DNA from: JABDJZ01 sp047619685
GTDB taxonomy: Bacteria > Bacteroidota > Rhodothermia > Rhodothermales > UBA10348
Length of the DNA stretch: 38,512 nt
Assembly (NCBI GenBank): GCA_047619685.1
Contig: JBLHLC010000037.1
Location: forward strand, 1-38,512
Direction: 5' to 3'
The translations under genes and the position numbers were made by a program. Every line of letters begins with the position of its first letter. Within the stretch, counting starts at the first letter, position 1. This document shows, in pieces, positions 15,178-23,381 of this stretch. Below the pieces are notes generated by a model, which ran no database searches, was not told the origin of the DNA, and saw only the letters and a list, made by a program, of their open reading frames with translations.

Positions 15178-16536
15178 ATGACCGTCTACGACGACCCCAA
15201 AGAGCCCAAGCTGAAGTCCAAGGCAGGACGAGATCTGCTGGCGAAGATTGAAACGCGTGTCGCCCGAATAGGCGTGGTTGGGCTGGGGTACGTTGGGCTC
15301 CCGCTCCTCTGGACATTCCACCGAGAAGGGTTCTCAGTTATTGGGTTTGATATAGATGAATCCAAGATCGAACACCTTGGCAGCGGAACGAGCTACATAC
15401 GACATTTTAGCGAGGACCGGATGTCAGACCTCGCCAAGTCTGAGCGTTGTACGGCCACGACAGACTTCAACCGAATTTCTGAGGCCGACGCAGTCCTTCT
15501 GTGTGTTCCGACGCCTCTGGACTCGCATCGCGAGCCAGACATGTCCTACGTGGAACGAACGGTCGAGGCAATCGGACCACATCTTCGATCCGGCCAGATT
15601 GTCATCCTGGAGTCCACCACGTATCCAGGAACGACCCGAGAGGTAATCGTACCCTCGTGCGAACGGTTAAGTGGACTAAGCTCAGGCAGCGATTTCTTTG
15701 TGGCCTACAGCCCAGAACGAGAGGACCCAGGGAATCCCAGTTTCGAAACCTCGACAATTCCGAAGGTGGTTGGCGCCGAAGGGAGGGACGCCACCATTTT
15801 GGCGACGGAGTTGTACCGTCAGATAATCAACGAGGTGGTGCCGGTTTCCGACTCGCGCACGGCTGAGGCAACCAAGCTCCTGGAGAACATCTTTCGTTCG
15901 GTGAACATCGCGCTGGTGAACGAACTCAAGGTGGTCTTTCATGAAATGGGCATCGACATCTACGAAGTGATCGAAGCCGCCAAAACGAAACCATTCGGCT
16001 TCATGCCATTCTATCCTGGGCCGGGCCTTGGTGGGCATTGCATTCCGATTGATCCATTCTATCTGACGTGGAAGGCGCGCGAGTTCGGTCTCAATACCAG
16101 ATTTATTGAGTTGGCTGGCGAAATCAATACTGCCATGCCCGCCTACGTCGTAAGGCGTTGCCTCGAGGCGTTGAATGAGCAGGGTAAGGCTCTGCGGGGC
16201 GCGCGCGTTCTCTGTGTTGGGCTGGCGTACAAACCGAACGTCGATGACATGCGGGAGACCCCCACGCTTGTCATTATGGACAAACTGAAGGCGTACGGGG
16301 CGGACGTACAATTCTATGACCCGTTCATCCCGATGATTCCATCTACACGAGAGCATCCGGACTGGGCGGGTATGGAGTCTCAGCGGTGGTCGAGCGAGGT
16401 GCTTAGTTCGTTCGACATGGCGGTGATCCTCACGAAACACTCAAACGTGGATCACAACGCGCTGGCCGAACTGATCGATTGTGTAGTTGATACGCGCGAT
16501 GCGTTGCCCGGGAATCCCGCGGTGTTTCGGGCTTAG
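15178..16536 (+). CDS. UDP-N-acetylglucosamine 6-dehydrogenase (WbpA type)
   Basis: This 452-residue member of the UDP-glucose/GDP-mannose dehydrogenase family oxidises UDP-GlcNAc (or a close relative) to the uronic acid with two NAD. It has the N-terminal NAD motif GVVGLGYVG (32-40), VPTPLD, ESTTYPGTT, YSPERE followed by DPGN, and the catalytic cysteine Cys288 in GPGLGGHCIP, then the C-terminal UDP-binding domain (GLAYKPNVDDMRETP). The YSPERE...PGN form and the overall length fit WbpA/WbpO enzymes better than UDP-glucose dehydrogenases. It is transcribed alone, divergent from the dehydratase. It probably supplies an acidic HexNAc building block for the same surface glycan. The N-terminal 28 residues precede the Rossmann fold and are unusual but without a motif. 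Confidence 0.92.
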   Translation: MTVYDDPKEPKLKSKAGRDLLAKIETRVARIGVVGLGYVGLPLLWTFHREGFSVIGFDIDESKIEHLGSGTSYIRHFSEDRMSDLAKSERCTATTDFNRISEADAVLLCVPTPLDSHREPDMSYVERTVEAIGPHLRSGQIVILESTTYPGTTREVIVPSCERLSGLSSGSDFFVAYSPEREDPGNPSFETSTIPKVVGAEGRDATILATELYRQIINEVVPVSDSRTAEATKLLENIFRSVNIALVNELKVVFHEMGIDIYEVIEAAKTKPFGFMPFYPGPGLGGHCIPIDPFYLTWKAREFGLNTRFIELAGEINTAMPAYVVRRCLEALNEQGKALRGARVLCVGLAYKPNVDDMRETPTLVIMDKLKAYGADVQFYDPFIPMIPSTREHPDWAGMESQRWSSEVLSSFDMAVILTKHSNVDHNALAELIDCVVDTRDALPGNPAVFRA

Positions 16537-17023
16537 GATGTCACTCCGCGGACCTTTTCGAGCGGATCAAAATGGCCTGTATTGACTGGCCTGGCACCCC
16601 ACGCGATGGGTGGCATTGACGACCGCACAAATACGGACCGGAGGGTTCACGAATTCTGCTCTTTGGCCCGTACCCCTAATGTGACAGTTCATTTTCTACC
16701 GGCCTTAGCGCGCACCCCGGACCACCATGCCAGGACAGATACCACCGCCTCGGCGTGAACATAGCTCGGCAACTCTGACTCAAGGCGCGGGGTACTCCGG
16801 GATCGACGGCCAGATGCTCTGGCCCCTGGCACCGTCTGGCGACGGACACGGAAAGCGCGCTGATGCGCTGGGCAACTTCGATCTCCCGCTACCCCTCATG
16901 TCCCCAAATCTTGGGGGCTCTCAGGTACGTCGGCATGCCGGAGACGGTCATGGACAGGTGCTCCCGTTTCTTCAGCCCGCTGTGGCCCCCGTGCGCACCG
17001 TTGGCACGGCAAAGGGCGAGGTC
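16537..17023. other. Intergenic stretch with small hairpins
   Basis: This 487-base stretch follows the dehydrogenase gene, and I see no reliable gene in it. A perfect 6-bp hairpin (CCCCAA, ATC loop, TTGGGG) lies at 16912-16926, and a CACCC/GGGTG stem at about 16595-16612 could end the dehydrogenase transcript; neither has a T tract. A plus-strand frame opens at 16727, but only its last 32 codons look protein-like; that part is listed separately. Confidence 0.35.
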
Positions 17024-17122
17024 ATGAAGCTGGTGATGCTGGTGGTGTTTTTCCTGCTTTGGATTTCAACGGCGAGCACGCTCCTCTTTCTGTATATGGA
17101 TCGGTACCTGTTTCCGGGGTGA
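17024..17122 (+). CDS. Possible 32-residue single-span membrane peptide
   Basis: This very short frame begins MKLVMLVVFFLLW and consists almost wholly of one membrane helix followed by a short DRYLFPG tail. A GGGCGAGG stretch lies just before the ATG. It overlaps the 3' end of a minus-strand candidate gene (17066-17302), so at most one may be real. No family is recognised. It is reported because a start site, a ribosome-binding-like stretch and a clean hydrophobic segment coincide. Confidence 0.3.
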   Translation: MKLVMLVVFFLLWISTASTLLFLYMDRYLFPG

Positions 17123-17302
17123 TGCCGGGACGGTCGACCGGCGTCGCACGATGCGTTTCTTCTGCAGGTGTAGGCCGGTTGTGAGCCACTGCTCCGGGAT
17201 GGCAAGCGCGCGGTCCACGCGCATTTGGCCACTCGCCGGGGCGGCGATCAGTAGCGCGAGCACGCCTGCGACAAAGAGTTGACGCCTCTGAATGAAGGGC
17301 AT
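17066..17302 (-). CDS. Small exported hypothetical protein
   Basis: This is a 78-residue frame. Its first 26 residues form a textbook signal peptide: basic start (MPFIQRRQ), hydrophobic core (LFVAGVLALLIAA) and an Ala-x-Gly type cleavage region (PASGQ). The mature part is short and basic, with no recognisable fold. It lies 100 bases downstream of the TonB-dependent receptor gene on the same strand and could be the remnant of a longer secreted protein. The in-frame extension upstream of 17302 shows nothing protein-like. Confidence 0.4.
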   Translation of the reverse strand: MPFIQRRQLFVAGVLALLIAAPASGQMRVDRALAIPEQWLTTGLHLQKKRIVRRRSTVPASPRKQVPIHIQKEERARR

Positions 17303-17402
17303 AGGAGTTTCTGGCGGTCTTGGACGGCCTTCCCCGAAGATATGCGGTGGTGCACTAAGACTCCGACCTCGAGAGCATTGATTGTGGCCCTCATCCCCTC
17401 GA

Positions 17403-20240
17403 CTAAAGCCCAACCTCCAGCCTCAACACCGCCAGCCTCCCCAACTCCGCCACATCCACAAACTGCCGATGCCGCTCGTCCAGCAGATTCTGCACCGTCA
17501 GCGTAACCCGAGAATCCCGCCGCACCCGATACGAAGCCGCCAAATCAATAGAGACAAACGCTTCGGTCGAACCCACATAAACATCAGACCGCACCGGATA
17601 CCCGTCCGCCCCATGAACCCGAACCTGTCCACCCCAGGCCCCGCGCTCATACTGAGCAAACGCCCCATACTTGGACTTGGGGGCATTCAGCGCAATATCC
17701 GCTCCACCCAGGCTCCCTGAGGCCCGCCCAACCCCGCGGAAGAGGTCGTCGCTGACCCAGGCATACTGCCCGCCCACGCGCAGAGACCGAGACAGGAACT
17801 GCGTCACGGATACATCCACGCCATAAACATTGAAGTCCCCAATATTGCGCCGCATCAACACAAGCGCTGTCGGATCAAATGACTCCACGGGCGACACTGT
17901 CCCAAACGGTATCGCACCCGCCACCCCGGTAGAAACCAGCGCAGCAATCTCTTCGGCCGCGCTTCCGTTATTGCCCCCGAAGATCGGCGCCTGGTCCAGC
18001 GCCGCCAAGACCGCGGCAGCCTCAGGGTTGGCCTCCAACAAAGAGGGAAGCGCGTCCAGCAAAGCCGCATTCAGCGTCCCCGCCTCCAAAAACACATTCG
18101 GCGTCCCCACAAACAGCGGCCCTATGTAATCCCGGATCCGGCTCCAGTAGGCATCCACGCTCAGCACGGTCCCGGGAAGCGCAAGCCCTTTATACCCAAG
18201 CTCCACCGTCTCCGTCCGCGAAATCGTCATCTGCGGCTGGTCCGAAACGTCCGTCACGGGCACGAACTGCTGGGAATCCAGATCCAACACCTGCATCTGA
18301 TTCAGCACGCCCTCCACGGTCTGCGGCAACACGGCCTCCAGCGCTGCAGAAACGGCGCCAACCAAGTCGGCCGGAATAAGCCCACCCAACGCCAGGTTCT
18401 CAGCGAGCCCCGCCACCGAGGCAAACCGCGCAATCGACCACATCTGCGCCGTCATCTCGGGATCGTGAAGATCGAAGTACCGCGAAGGATCCGCCGCAAA
18501 CGGGCTCCTGAAGCGGGGGAGGCCGCCCGCCCCGCGTGGAAAGCTGAACCCGCCAAACATGCCCTGAGCTCTCAGGTCCGTCACGCCCGAAACACCAAAG
18601 GCACTCCCGAGACCCCCCAAGCCAAACAGGTCCCGGGCCCCAAGGATATCGCCAAACAACTGGTTCGAAGCCGGAGACTTGAACGCCCGGTTAAACGTCA
18701 GCCGAAAGTTGTGCTGGTTGCGCGGCTTATAGACCAACGCGGCGCGCGGGCTGAAATACGCCTCCTCCAGCCGATCATGGTAGTCCAATCTCCCAGCCAG
18801 GGTCAGCGCAAACTGGCTGTTCAGGTCCGTGTCCGACTGGAGGTACACGCCCGGCTCATTCATCTGGTCGCGGTCCTCATAATCCCCCGAAACCGTCCCT
18901 TCGTTCATCGGAATCGTCCGATACCAGTCGAACCCGTAGGTCAGCCCCGTCCGTCGCACCTGGGTGAAATGCTGCGCCTGGACGACGTACAGGCGGGACT
19001 TGTCGATGAAGTTCTCCCCGGTCCTCAAAAAGTAGGAGTCTCCCGAGTTCAGGAAATTGCCGTAGGCCTGAACAAACAGGTCCTTGTGGCGAAGCCGCAC
19101 CTGCCCGTATCCAAGCCGTGCTCCGTCGACCTGCGCAGCTCCGGTCGGCGTGATTTCAATGTTGTTGCCCTTCGTAAACCCGCCGTCCAGATAGAGGGTG
19201 GTGTTGGAGTTCAGGCGACCCTCCACGCGAGCGGTGGCCGACGTGTTCTTGACACCGAAGTCTCGCAGTCCGATGCGCCCCGGGTCCTTTCCGCCAGCCA
19301 GCGCGGACGCGCGCGCGGCTTCCTCCGCCGGGCTGAAGTACTCGAAATCCTGCCCTGTGTAATACTGCGCGGTCACCTTGTAGGCCCATTTCCTGCTGAG
19401 GGCGGCGGCGTGTCGGACGCTCCCGGCCTTCAGGGACTGCTGTCCGCCGGACACGGTAAAGCTGGTCCCAGGGTCGTCAAAGGGCGATTTGGTGACGACG
19501 TGGACCACGCCATTCGCCGCGTTGGGGCCGTACAGCGCGGACGCAGGGCCAGAGAGCACCTCGATCCGCTCCATGTCGCTGGAGTTGGTGGGGATGAGTT
19601 GCATCGCGGTCAGACGAACAGCGGGGGCGCTGGCGATGCGGTTGTCGACAAGCGTCAACAGGTTGCTGGACAGGTTGTCGTTAAAGCCGCGGACCACCAC
19701 CCGGCTCGAATTCAGGCCGGTCCGGATCACGTCAACCGCAGGGGCATCCTGCAGGTGATCGGCAATCGTAAGCGCTGACCTTGAGTTGAGCTGCTTGGCG
19801 TCCAGGACGGTCACGGACGACGGGCTCTGTAGGCGCCTTTCGGGACGCCGGCTGGCGGTAATTGTGATCTGATTGACGCTGATCTCGGCCGGTGTGAGGC
19901 TGATGCGAAGCGGGTTCTCGTCGCCCGCCGGTCTAGGCAGGACGAGTGGGGCGGAGTGCGGCTCGAATCCAACAAACCGGACATCCAGGCGATACGTGCC
20001 CGCCACGGCTCTGAGCGAAAAGAGGCCGTCCAGGTCCGTGGCTGCGCCCACCACCAGGGCGCCGCCTTCTTCGCCCGGCAATCTCAAAAGGACGTTCGCG
20101 TTCGGGAGGGGCTGCCCGGTTTCGCCATCCAGGACCGTGCCCGCAACGACGTGTTTGGGAGACTGCGCCGCGGTTGGGGCCGGGGACATGCTACCGAGCA
20201 GAAGGGCCGCGGCAAGCGTCAAGGGGAGATAGAATCGCAT
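17403..20240 (-). CDS. TonB-dependent outer-membrane receptor with carboxypeptidase-regulatory-like domain
   Basis: This 945-residue outer-membrane protein has a signal peptide (1-26, ending PTAAQ), a carboxypeptidase-regulatory-like beta domain (about 30-115, starting VAGTVLDGETGQPLPNANV) that is typical of Bacteroidota SusC-like and related receptors, a plug domain (about 125-260) and a long beta-barrel ending in LRLEVGL. The plug has the usual RIEVLSGPASALYGPNAANGV region. There is no SusD-like partner nearby, so this is probably a single receptor for a siderophore, cofactor or small peptide rather than a glycan pair. It diverges from the small RHH-like gene across 116 bases. I looked for a cobalamin riboswitch in that leader and saw none. 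The substrate cannot be read from the sequence. Confidence 0.9.
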   Translation of the reverse strand: MRFYLPLTLAAALLLGSMSPAPTAAQSPKHVVAGTVLDGETGQPLPNANVLLRLPGEEGGALVVGAATDLDGLFSLRAVAGTYRLDVRFVGFEPHSAPLVLPRPAGDENPLRISLTPAEISVNQITITASRRPERRLQSPSSVTVLDAKQLNSRSALTIADHLQDAPAVDVIRTGLNSSRVVVRGFNDNLSSNLLTLVDNRIASAPAVRLTAMQLIPTNSSDMERIEVLSGPASALYGPNAANGVVHVVTKSPFDDPGTSFTVSGGQQSLKAGSVRHAAALSRKWAYKVTAQYYTGQDFEYFSPAEEAARASALAGGKDPGRIGLRDFGVKNTSATARVEGRLNSNTTLYLDGGFTKGNNIEITPTGAAQVDGARLGYGQVRLRHKDLFVQAYGNFLNSGDSYFLRTGENFIDKSRLYVVQAQHFTQVRRTGLTYGFDWYRTIPMNEGTVSGDYEDRDQMNEPGVYLQSDTDLNSQFALTLAGRLDYHDRLEEAYFSPRAALVYKPRNQHNFRLTFNRAFKSPASNQLFGDILGARDLFGLGGLGSAFGVSGVTDLRAQGMFGGFSFPRGAGGLPRFRSPFAADPSRYFDLHDPEMTAQMWSIARFASVAGLAENLALGGLIPADLVGAVSAALEAVLPQTVEGVLNQMQVLDLDSQQFVPVTDVSDQPQMTISRTETVELGYKGLALPGTVLSVDAYWSRIRDYIGPLFVGTPNVFLEAGTLNAALLDALPSLLEANPEAAAVLAALDQAPIFGGNNGSAAEEIAALVSTGVAGAIPFGTVSPVESFDPTALVLMRRNIGDFNVYGVDVSVTQFLSRSLRVGGQYAWVSDDLFRGVGRASGSLGGADIALNAPKSKYGAFAQYERGAWGGQVRVHGADGYPVRSDVYVGSTEAFVSIDLAASYRVRRDSRVTLTVQNLLDERHRQFVDVAELGRLAVLRLEVGL

Positions 20241-20318
20241 GGAGGAAATGTCGGAGGTTTTGGGGCGCGGCGCAATGCAGGTCGACGTGGGGCGTTACAG
20301 GTAGTCACGTCTGTTCCT

Positions 20319-20352
20319 CTATCCGTGTGCTTTTTCCCCACCCACCGGATAG
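20319..20352. promoter_or_regulatory. Inverted repeat at the start of the RHH-like gene (possible operator)
   Basis: Perfect 7-base arms, CTATCCG (20319-20325) and CGGATAG (20346-20352), are separated by 20 bases and end 4 bases before the ATG of a putative ribbon-helix-helix protein. A second pair, ACGTG/CACGT, lies at 20285-20289 and 20306-20310. RHH repressors often bind such repeats at their own promoter, and the gap also holds the start of the divergent receptor gene. Function is inferred from position only. Confidence 0.3.
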
Positions 20353-20356
20353 AACC

Positions 20357-20605
20357 ATGGCAGACTACTATGACATCGAAGCCACAATGAGGGCCGTCCT
20401 GAAGATTCGGCTCGACGAGGAATTGGACGGGCGCCTCCTGGAGCTCCAGACCTGCGACCGACATGAGCGGGCGGAACGCGTCCGTACCGCGCTGAGGCTT
20501 CAGGTTGCCCTGATGGCCTACGAGCGGCGGGGGCGATTGCGCGTCCCGGTGCCCGATACCTCCGGTTTTATGACGCCCGATGAGGTCTTTATTGCTGCCT
20601 GTTAA
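20357..20605 (+). CDS. Small ribbon-helix-helix-like protein
   Basis: This 82-residue protein has a centre (MRAVLKIRLDEELDGRLLE, then a helix through RVRTALRLQVALMAYERRG) that fits the strand-helix-helix pattern of Arc/MetJ-type DNA-binding proteins and antitoxins. I chose the ATG at 20357; another in-frame ATG lies at 20387, just at the predicted strand. No toxin gene follows: the next gene, 6 bases away, is convergent. It could be an orphan antitoxin or a local regulator of the divergent TonB-dependent receptor. The family assignment rests on pattern only. Confidence 0.5.
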   Translation: MADYYDIEATMRAVLKIRLDEELDGRLLELQTCDRHERAERVRTALRLQVALMAYERRGRLRVPVPDTSGFMTPDEVFIAAC

Positions 20606-20611
20606 TGGGAC

Positions 20612-21568
20612 CTAAACCGAGCCGGCAAAGCTCACAATCCGAGCCGCCAACGCCTCCGTCTTGTGAGGCGCCAGGATATCGCCGGCCAGGACGTGATCGT
20701 TGCGATCATTGATGTCGCCCAGGTCCAGAAGTTTTTTCAGCTTGGAGCCGAATCGCATGACGGTGCCGAGGCTTTTCTCCACGTCTACCACGGTGTCCTC
20801 TCTCGAGTACCCCATCAGGACCGGCGCGGTGATGTTCTCAAGCGGCATGTTCCGGACATGTCTCACCAGCGCCATCATGGGCAGAAGTGCCCGGGTGGGG
20901 AACCTGGACGTCCAGTACTGCCCGTGCCGGTCGTTGTAGGGCTTCCACTGCTGCTCGATGCCCATGATGGTATCGGCGATGTGGCTTCCCCACGGAAAGA
21001 GCAGGATGTCGGCAAGCCGATTGGCAGGGCCGAAATTGGGCGACAGCAGAACGATCCCGGCCAGTTTATCCCCCAGAACGTTCCGACACGCCGCCCACGC
21101 CGCTAGCGTGCCGCCCGTCGACATACCGATCACGACCACCCGCTCACCCAGGCGTTCGCCAATCGCCAGGGCCTCCATGGTGTCGCAAAGCCAGTGCTCA
21201 ACCCTCGCCTTCCCAAGTTCTTTTCCAGGCAGGCCGTGCCCAGCGAGGCGGGTATAAAAAAGGTTGGCCCCAAGCTCCTTGGCGACGATATCCGAGAGCG
21301 GAGCGGTTTCCTGACGCGTGGCCGTGAACCCGTGCAGGTACACCACGCTCAGAGGCGTCTGAGCGCCCACTTCAGCGGCCCAAATGATCTTCTTCTCCGT
21401 CTCCGGAATGATGTGCGGATGCTGGGACTCCGCTCCAGCCAGGTAGGCGTCCAGGTCCGACGGGAGGACGGGCATGGACAACTCCTCCTTCACGCGGACG
21501 CGAGGACCCAGCGCGAGGGCACCGCCGACTGCTGCGAGGGCGGCCAGGAAGAGTTTGCCTTTGTTCAT
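20612..21568 (-). CDS. Alpha/beta hydrolase with N-terminal membrane anchor
   Basis: This 318-residue alpha/beta-fold hydrolase resembles the serine aminopeptidase S33/carboxylesterase group. A hydrophobic N-terminal segment (about 5-22) suggests a signal anchor or signal peptide. The oxyanion-hole motif is HGF (79-81), the nucleophile is Ser150 in GMSTGG, the acid is Asp258 or Asp262 (SREDTVVD) and the catalytic histidine is His292 (NDHVLAGD). The fold matches esterases or monoacylglycerol lipases; the substrate is unknown. It lies 26 bases upstream of nothing on its own strand except the RHH-like convergent gene, and downstream of ridA by 26 bases, so it may be co-transcribed with neither or read from its own promoter. 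Confidence 0.85.
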   Translation of the reverse strand: MNKGKLFLAALAAVGGALALGPRVRVKEELSMPVLPSDLDAYLAGAESQHPHIIPETEKKIIWAAEVGAQTPLSVVYLHGFTATRQETAPLSDIVAKELGANLFYTRLAGHGLPGKELGKARVEHWLCDTMEALAIGERLGERVVVIGMSTGGTLAAWAACRNVLGDKLAGIVLLSPNFGPANRLADILLFPWGSHIADTIMGIEQQWKPYNDRHGQYWTSRFPTRALLPMMALVRHVRNMPLENITAPVLMGYSREDTVVDVEKSLGTVMRFGSKLKKLLDLGDINDRNDHVLAGDILAPHKTEALAARIVSFAGSV

Positions 21569-21594
21569 GGCTGAAGATAGCGCGGGGGTGTGAT

Positions 21595-21975
21595 TCAGCC
21601 TCGGTCAACCGCCGCAACCCCTTCAATCTCCACCAAACACCCGTAGTGCAGATCCCGCGACGGCACAACACACCGAGCCGGCCGATGCTCACCAAAAAAC
21701 TTGGCAAAGACGGTGTTCACGGCGCCCCAATCGTCGCCGTTGGAAATGTAGATCCGCACCTGAAGCGTATCTGACCTGCCGCCGCCCGCCGCGATAATCA
21801 CGGCTTCCATTTTCTGCAGAGCAAGCAGGGTCTGCGCCGCGATGCCGTCGGGGATTTCTCCCAGGTCGGGATCCGTGGGCAGCTGCCCGGAGATGTAGAG
21901 GACGCCGCGGTATTGAACGCCGGGGGAGTAGTGCCCCAGCGGAGCGGGCGCGTTGGCGGGCTGGATGAACTTCAT
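21595..21975 (-). CDS. ridA: RidA family protein (reactive imine/enamine deaminase)
   Basis: This 126-residue protein is of the RidA/YjgF/UK114 family, which hydrolyses reactive enamines and imines released by PLP enzymes. The length is standard. The substrate arginine is Arg101 in the segment RPARCVVPSRDL, and a conserved Glu follows in LVEIEGVA (116-118). I chose the ATG at 21975 because the family starts there with MKFIQPANAP; the frame is open further upstream, but that part lacks similarity. It is divergent from the MATE transporter, with 66 bases between the starts. The Cys-Val after Arg101 is found in active RidA members, although subfamilies differ and deaminase activity is inferred. 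Confidence 0.88.
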   Translation of the reverse strand: MKFIQPANAPAPLGHYSPGVQYRGVLYISGQLPTDPDLGEIPDGIAAQTLLALQKMEAVIIAAGGGRSDTLQVRIYISNGDDWGAVNTVFAKFFGEHRPARCVVPSRDLHYGCLVEIEGVAAVDRG

Positions 21976-22041
21976 GTCGGGGCTTGGTTGGTGCCGGGTG
22001 GTTGGGCTGCAATCTACCGGTCGGGGTCGTATTGTCGCCGC

Positions 22042-23343
22042 ATGTCTGACAACCGCACGCTCATTCGACTTTCGGTGCCGGTGCTGTTCTCGCTGATCGC
22101 GGAGCCGCTCACGGGCCTTGTGGATACGGCGTTTGTGGCGCGTCTGGGATCGGAGTCCCTTTCCGGGCTGGGTGCGGGGGCAATTGCGCTTTCGTCCATT
22201 TTCTGGATCTTCAACTTCCTGGGCATTGGCACCCAGACGGAAGTGGCGAAAGGCGATGGCGCGGGTCAGACCGATCACGTCCGAAAGATCGCGACGCTGG
22301 CCATTGCCGTAGGAGGAGCACTCGGCCTCGCAGTGATTCTCATCGGCTTGCCGTCCGCGGGCCTGGTTTCGAGGGCGATGGGTGCGGAGGGCGCGGTCGA
22401 GGCTGCCTCAACCAGCTACATCCGGATCAGGCTGTTGGGCGCTCCGGCCATGCTTACGCTGCTGGGCATTTTTGGCACGATGCGCGGGCGTCACGACATG
22501 AAGTCGCCGCTCTGGATTGCGGTGGGTGTCAACATGCTGAATGTCGGCCTGGACTGGCTTCTCATCTTCGGCGCCGGCCCAATTCCGGCCTTCGGGATCG
22601 AGGGGGCTGCGGCCGCCAGCAGCGCCAGTCAGTGGGTGGGCGCACTCGCAGGCGTCGCGATTCTGAACCGCCAGGTGGGTCTGGGAGGGCGCATCCGGGG
22701 CGCGGACGTCCGAGCCCTCTTTAAGGTCGGCGGCGACATTTTCGTCCGGACGGGCATGCTCACGCTCTTTCTCATCCTTGGAACGCGCGCCGCCACGCGG
22801 CTTGGTGCCGAGTCTGGTGCCGCGCACCAGGCCATCCGTCAGGCGTGGTTGTTCACCGCGCTTTTTCTGGACGCGTGGGCGGTTTCGGCCCAGACCATGG
22901 TCGGGAATGCCGTCGGGGCGATGGATGTGGCGCGCGCGCGGCGCATCGCTGCGCTGGCCTGTTGGTGGAGCCTGGGCACGGGGGCTGTACTCACATTATC
23001 CCTCCTCGCCGCGACGGGCACCATCCAGGCGGCGCTTGTCCCGCCCGGCGCGGTTTCGCTCTTTCAAGATGCCTGGTGGGTGGCGATTGTCATGCTGCCG
23101 TTGTCCGGTCTGACGTTTGCGACCGACGGCATCCATTGGGGCACAGGAGACTTCGTTTACCTCCGAAACGCCACCATTGTCGCAACGCTTGTGTCCGGCG
23201 GCGTGTTGGTGGTTTTGGAGAGCGGTGGCTTACTCTCGCTAGCCGGGATCTGGTGGCTTACCGCGGCCTGGGTAGGCGTCCGGGCGGTGTTTGGGTTGAT
23301 TCGCGTCTGGCCGGGAATTGGGCAGGCCCCGCTGCGCGGGTAG
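22042..23343 (+). CDS. MATE family efflux transporter (DinF-like)
   Basis: This 433-residue integral membrane protein has about 12 hydrophobic segments in two similar halves, the pattern of MATE/DinF cation-coupled multidrug exporters. The N-terminal segment IRLSVPVLFSLIAEPLTGLVDT is typical of the DinF branch (first helix, Pro-Leu, then VDTAFVARLG). I chose the ATG at 22042; the frame extends upstream into the divergent ridA start region without similarity. A strong hairpin with a T run directly follows the stop. The substrate is unknown. Confidence 0.9.
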   Translation: MSDNRTLIRLSVPVLFSLIAEPLTGLVDTAFVARLGSESLSGLGAGAIALSSIFWIFNFLGIGTQTEVAKGDGAGQTDHVRKIATLAIAVGGALGLAVILIGLPSAGLVSRAMGAEGAVEAASTSYIRIRLLGAPAMLTLLGIFGTMRGRHDMKSPLWIAVGVNMLNVGLDWLLIFGAGPIPAFGIEGAAAASSASQWVGALAGVAILNRQVGLGGRIRGADVRALFKVGGDIFVRTGMLTLFLILGTRAATRLGAESGAAHQAIRQAWLFTALFLDAWAVSAQTMVGNAVGAMDVARARRIAALACWWSLGTGAVLTLSLLAATGTIQAALVPPGAVSLFQDAWWVAIVMLPLSGLTFATDGIHWGTGDFVYLRNATIVATLVSGGVLVVLESGGLLSLAGIWWLTAAWVGVRAVFGLIRVWPGIGQAPLRG

Positions 23344-23346
23344 GTG

Positions 23347-23381
23347 AATGCGCGCGATATTCAGGGATGGCGCGCATTTTT
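23347..23381 (+). terminator. Intrinsic terminator after the MATE gene
   Basis: A perfect 9-bp GC-rich stem (AATGCGCGC at 23347-23355, GCGCGCATT at 23370-23378) with a 14-base loop is followed by further Ts, giving TTTTT across 23377-23381. It starts 3 bases after the MATE stop codon. The loop contains the ATG of the decayed Fic gene, so that gene's former start lies inside a terminator. A smaller hairpin (CCCGC/GCGGG, 23328-23340) sits just before the stop. Confidence 0.6.

Noticed and set aside
15682..16440. 252-codon open frame on the minus strand
   Set aside because: It is antisense to the UDP-GlcNAc dehydrogenase core including Cys288; no independent signal.
18465..19778. 437-codon open frame on the plus strand
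   Set aside because: It is antisense to the TonB-dependent receptor, whose domains are clear; the composition is that of a shadow frame.
20241..20356. Cobalamin riboswitch ahead of the TonB-dependent receptor
   Set aside because: The leader is short and I could not find the conserved B12-box or the core helices.
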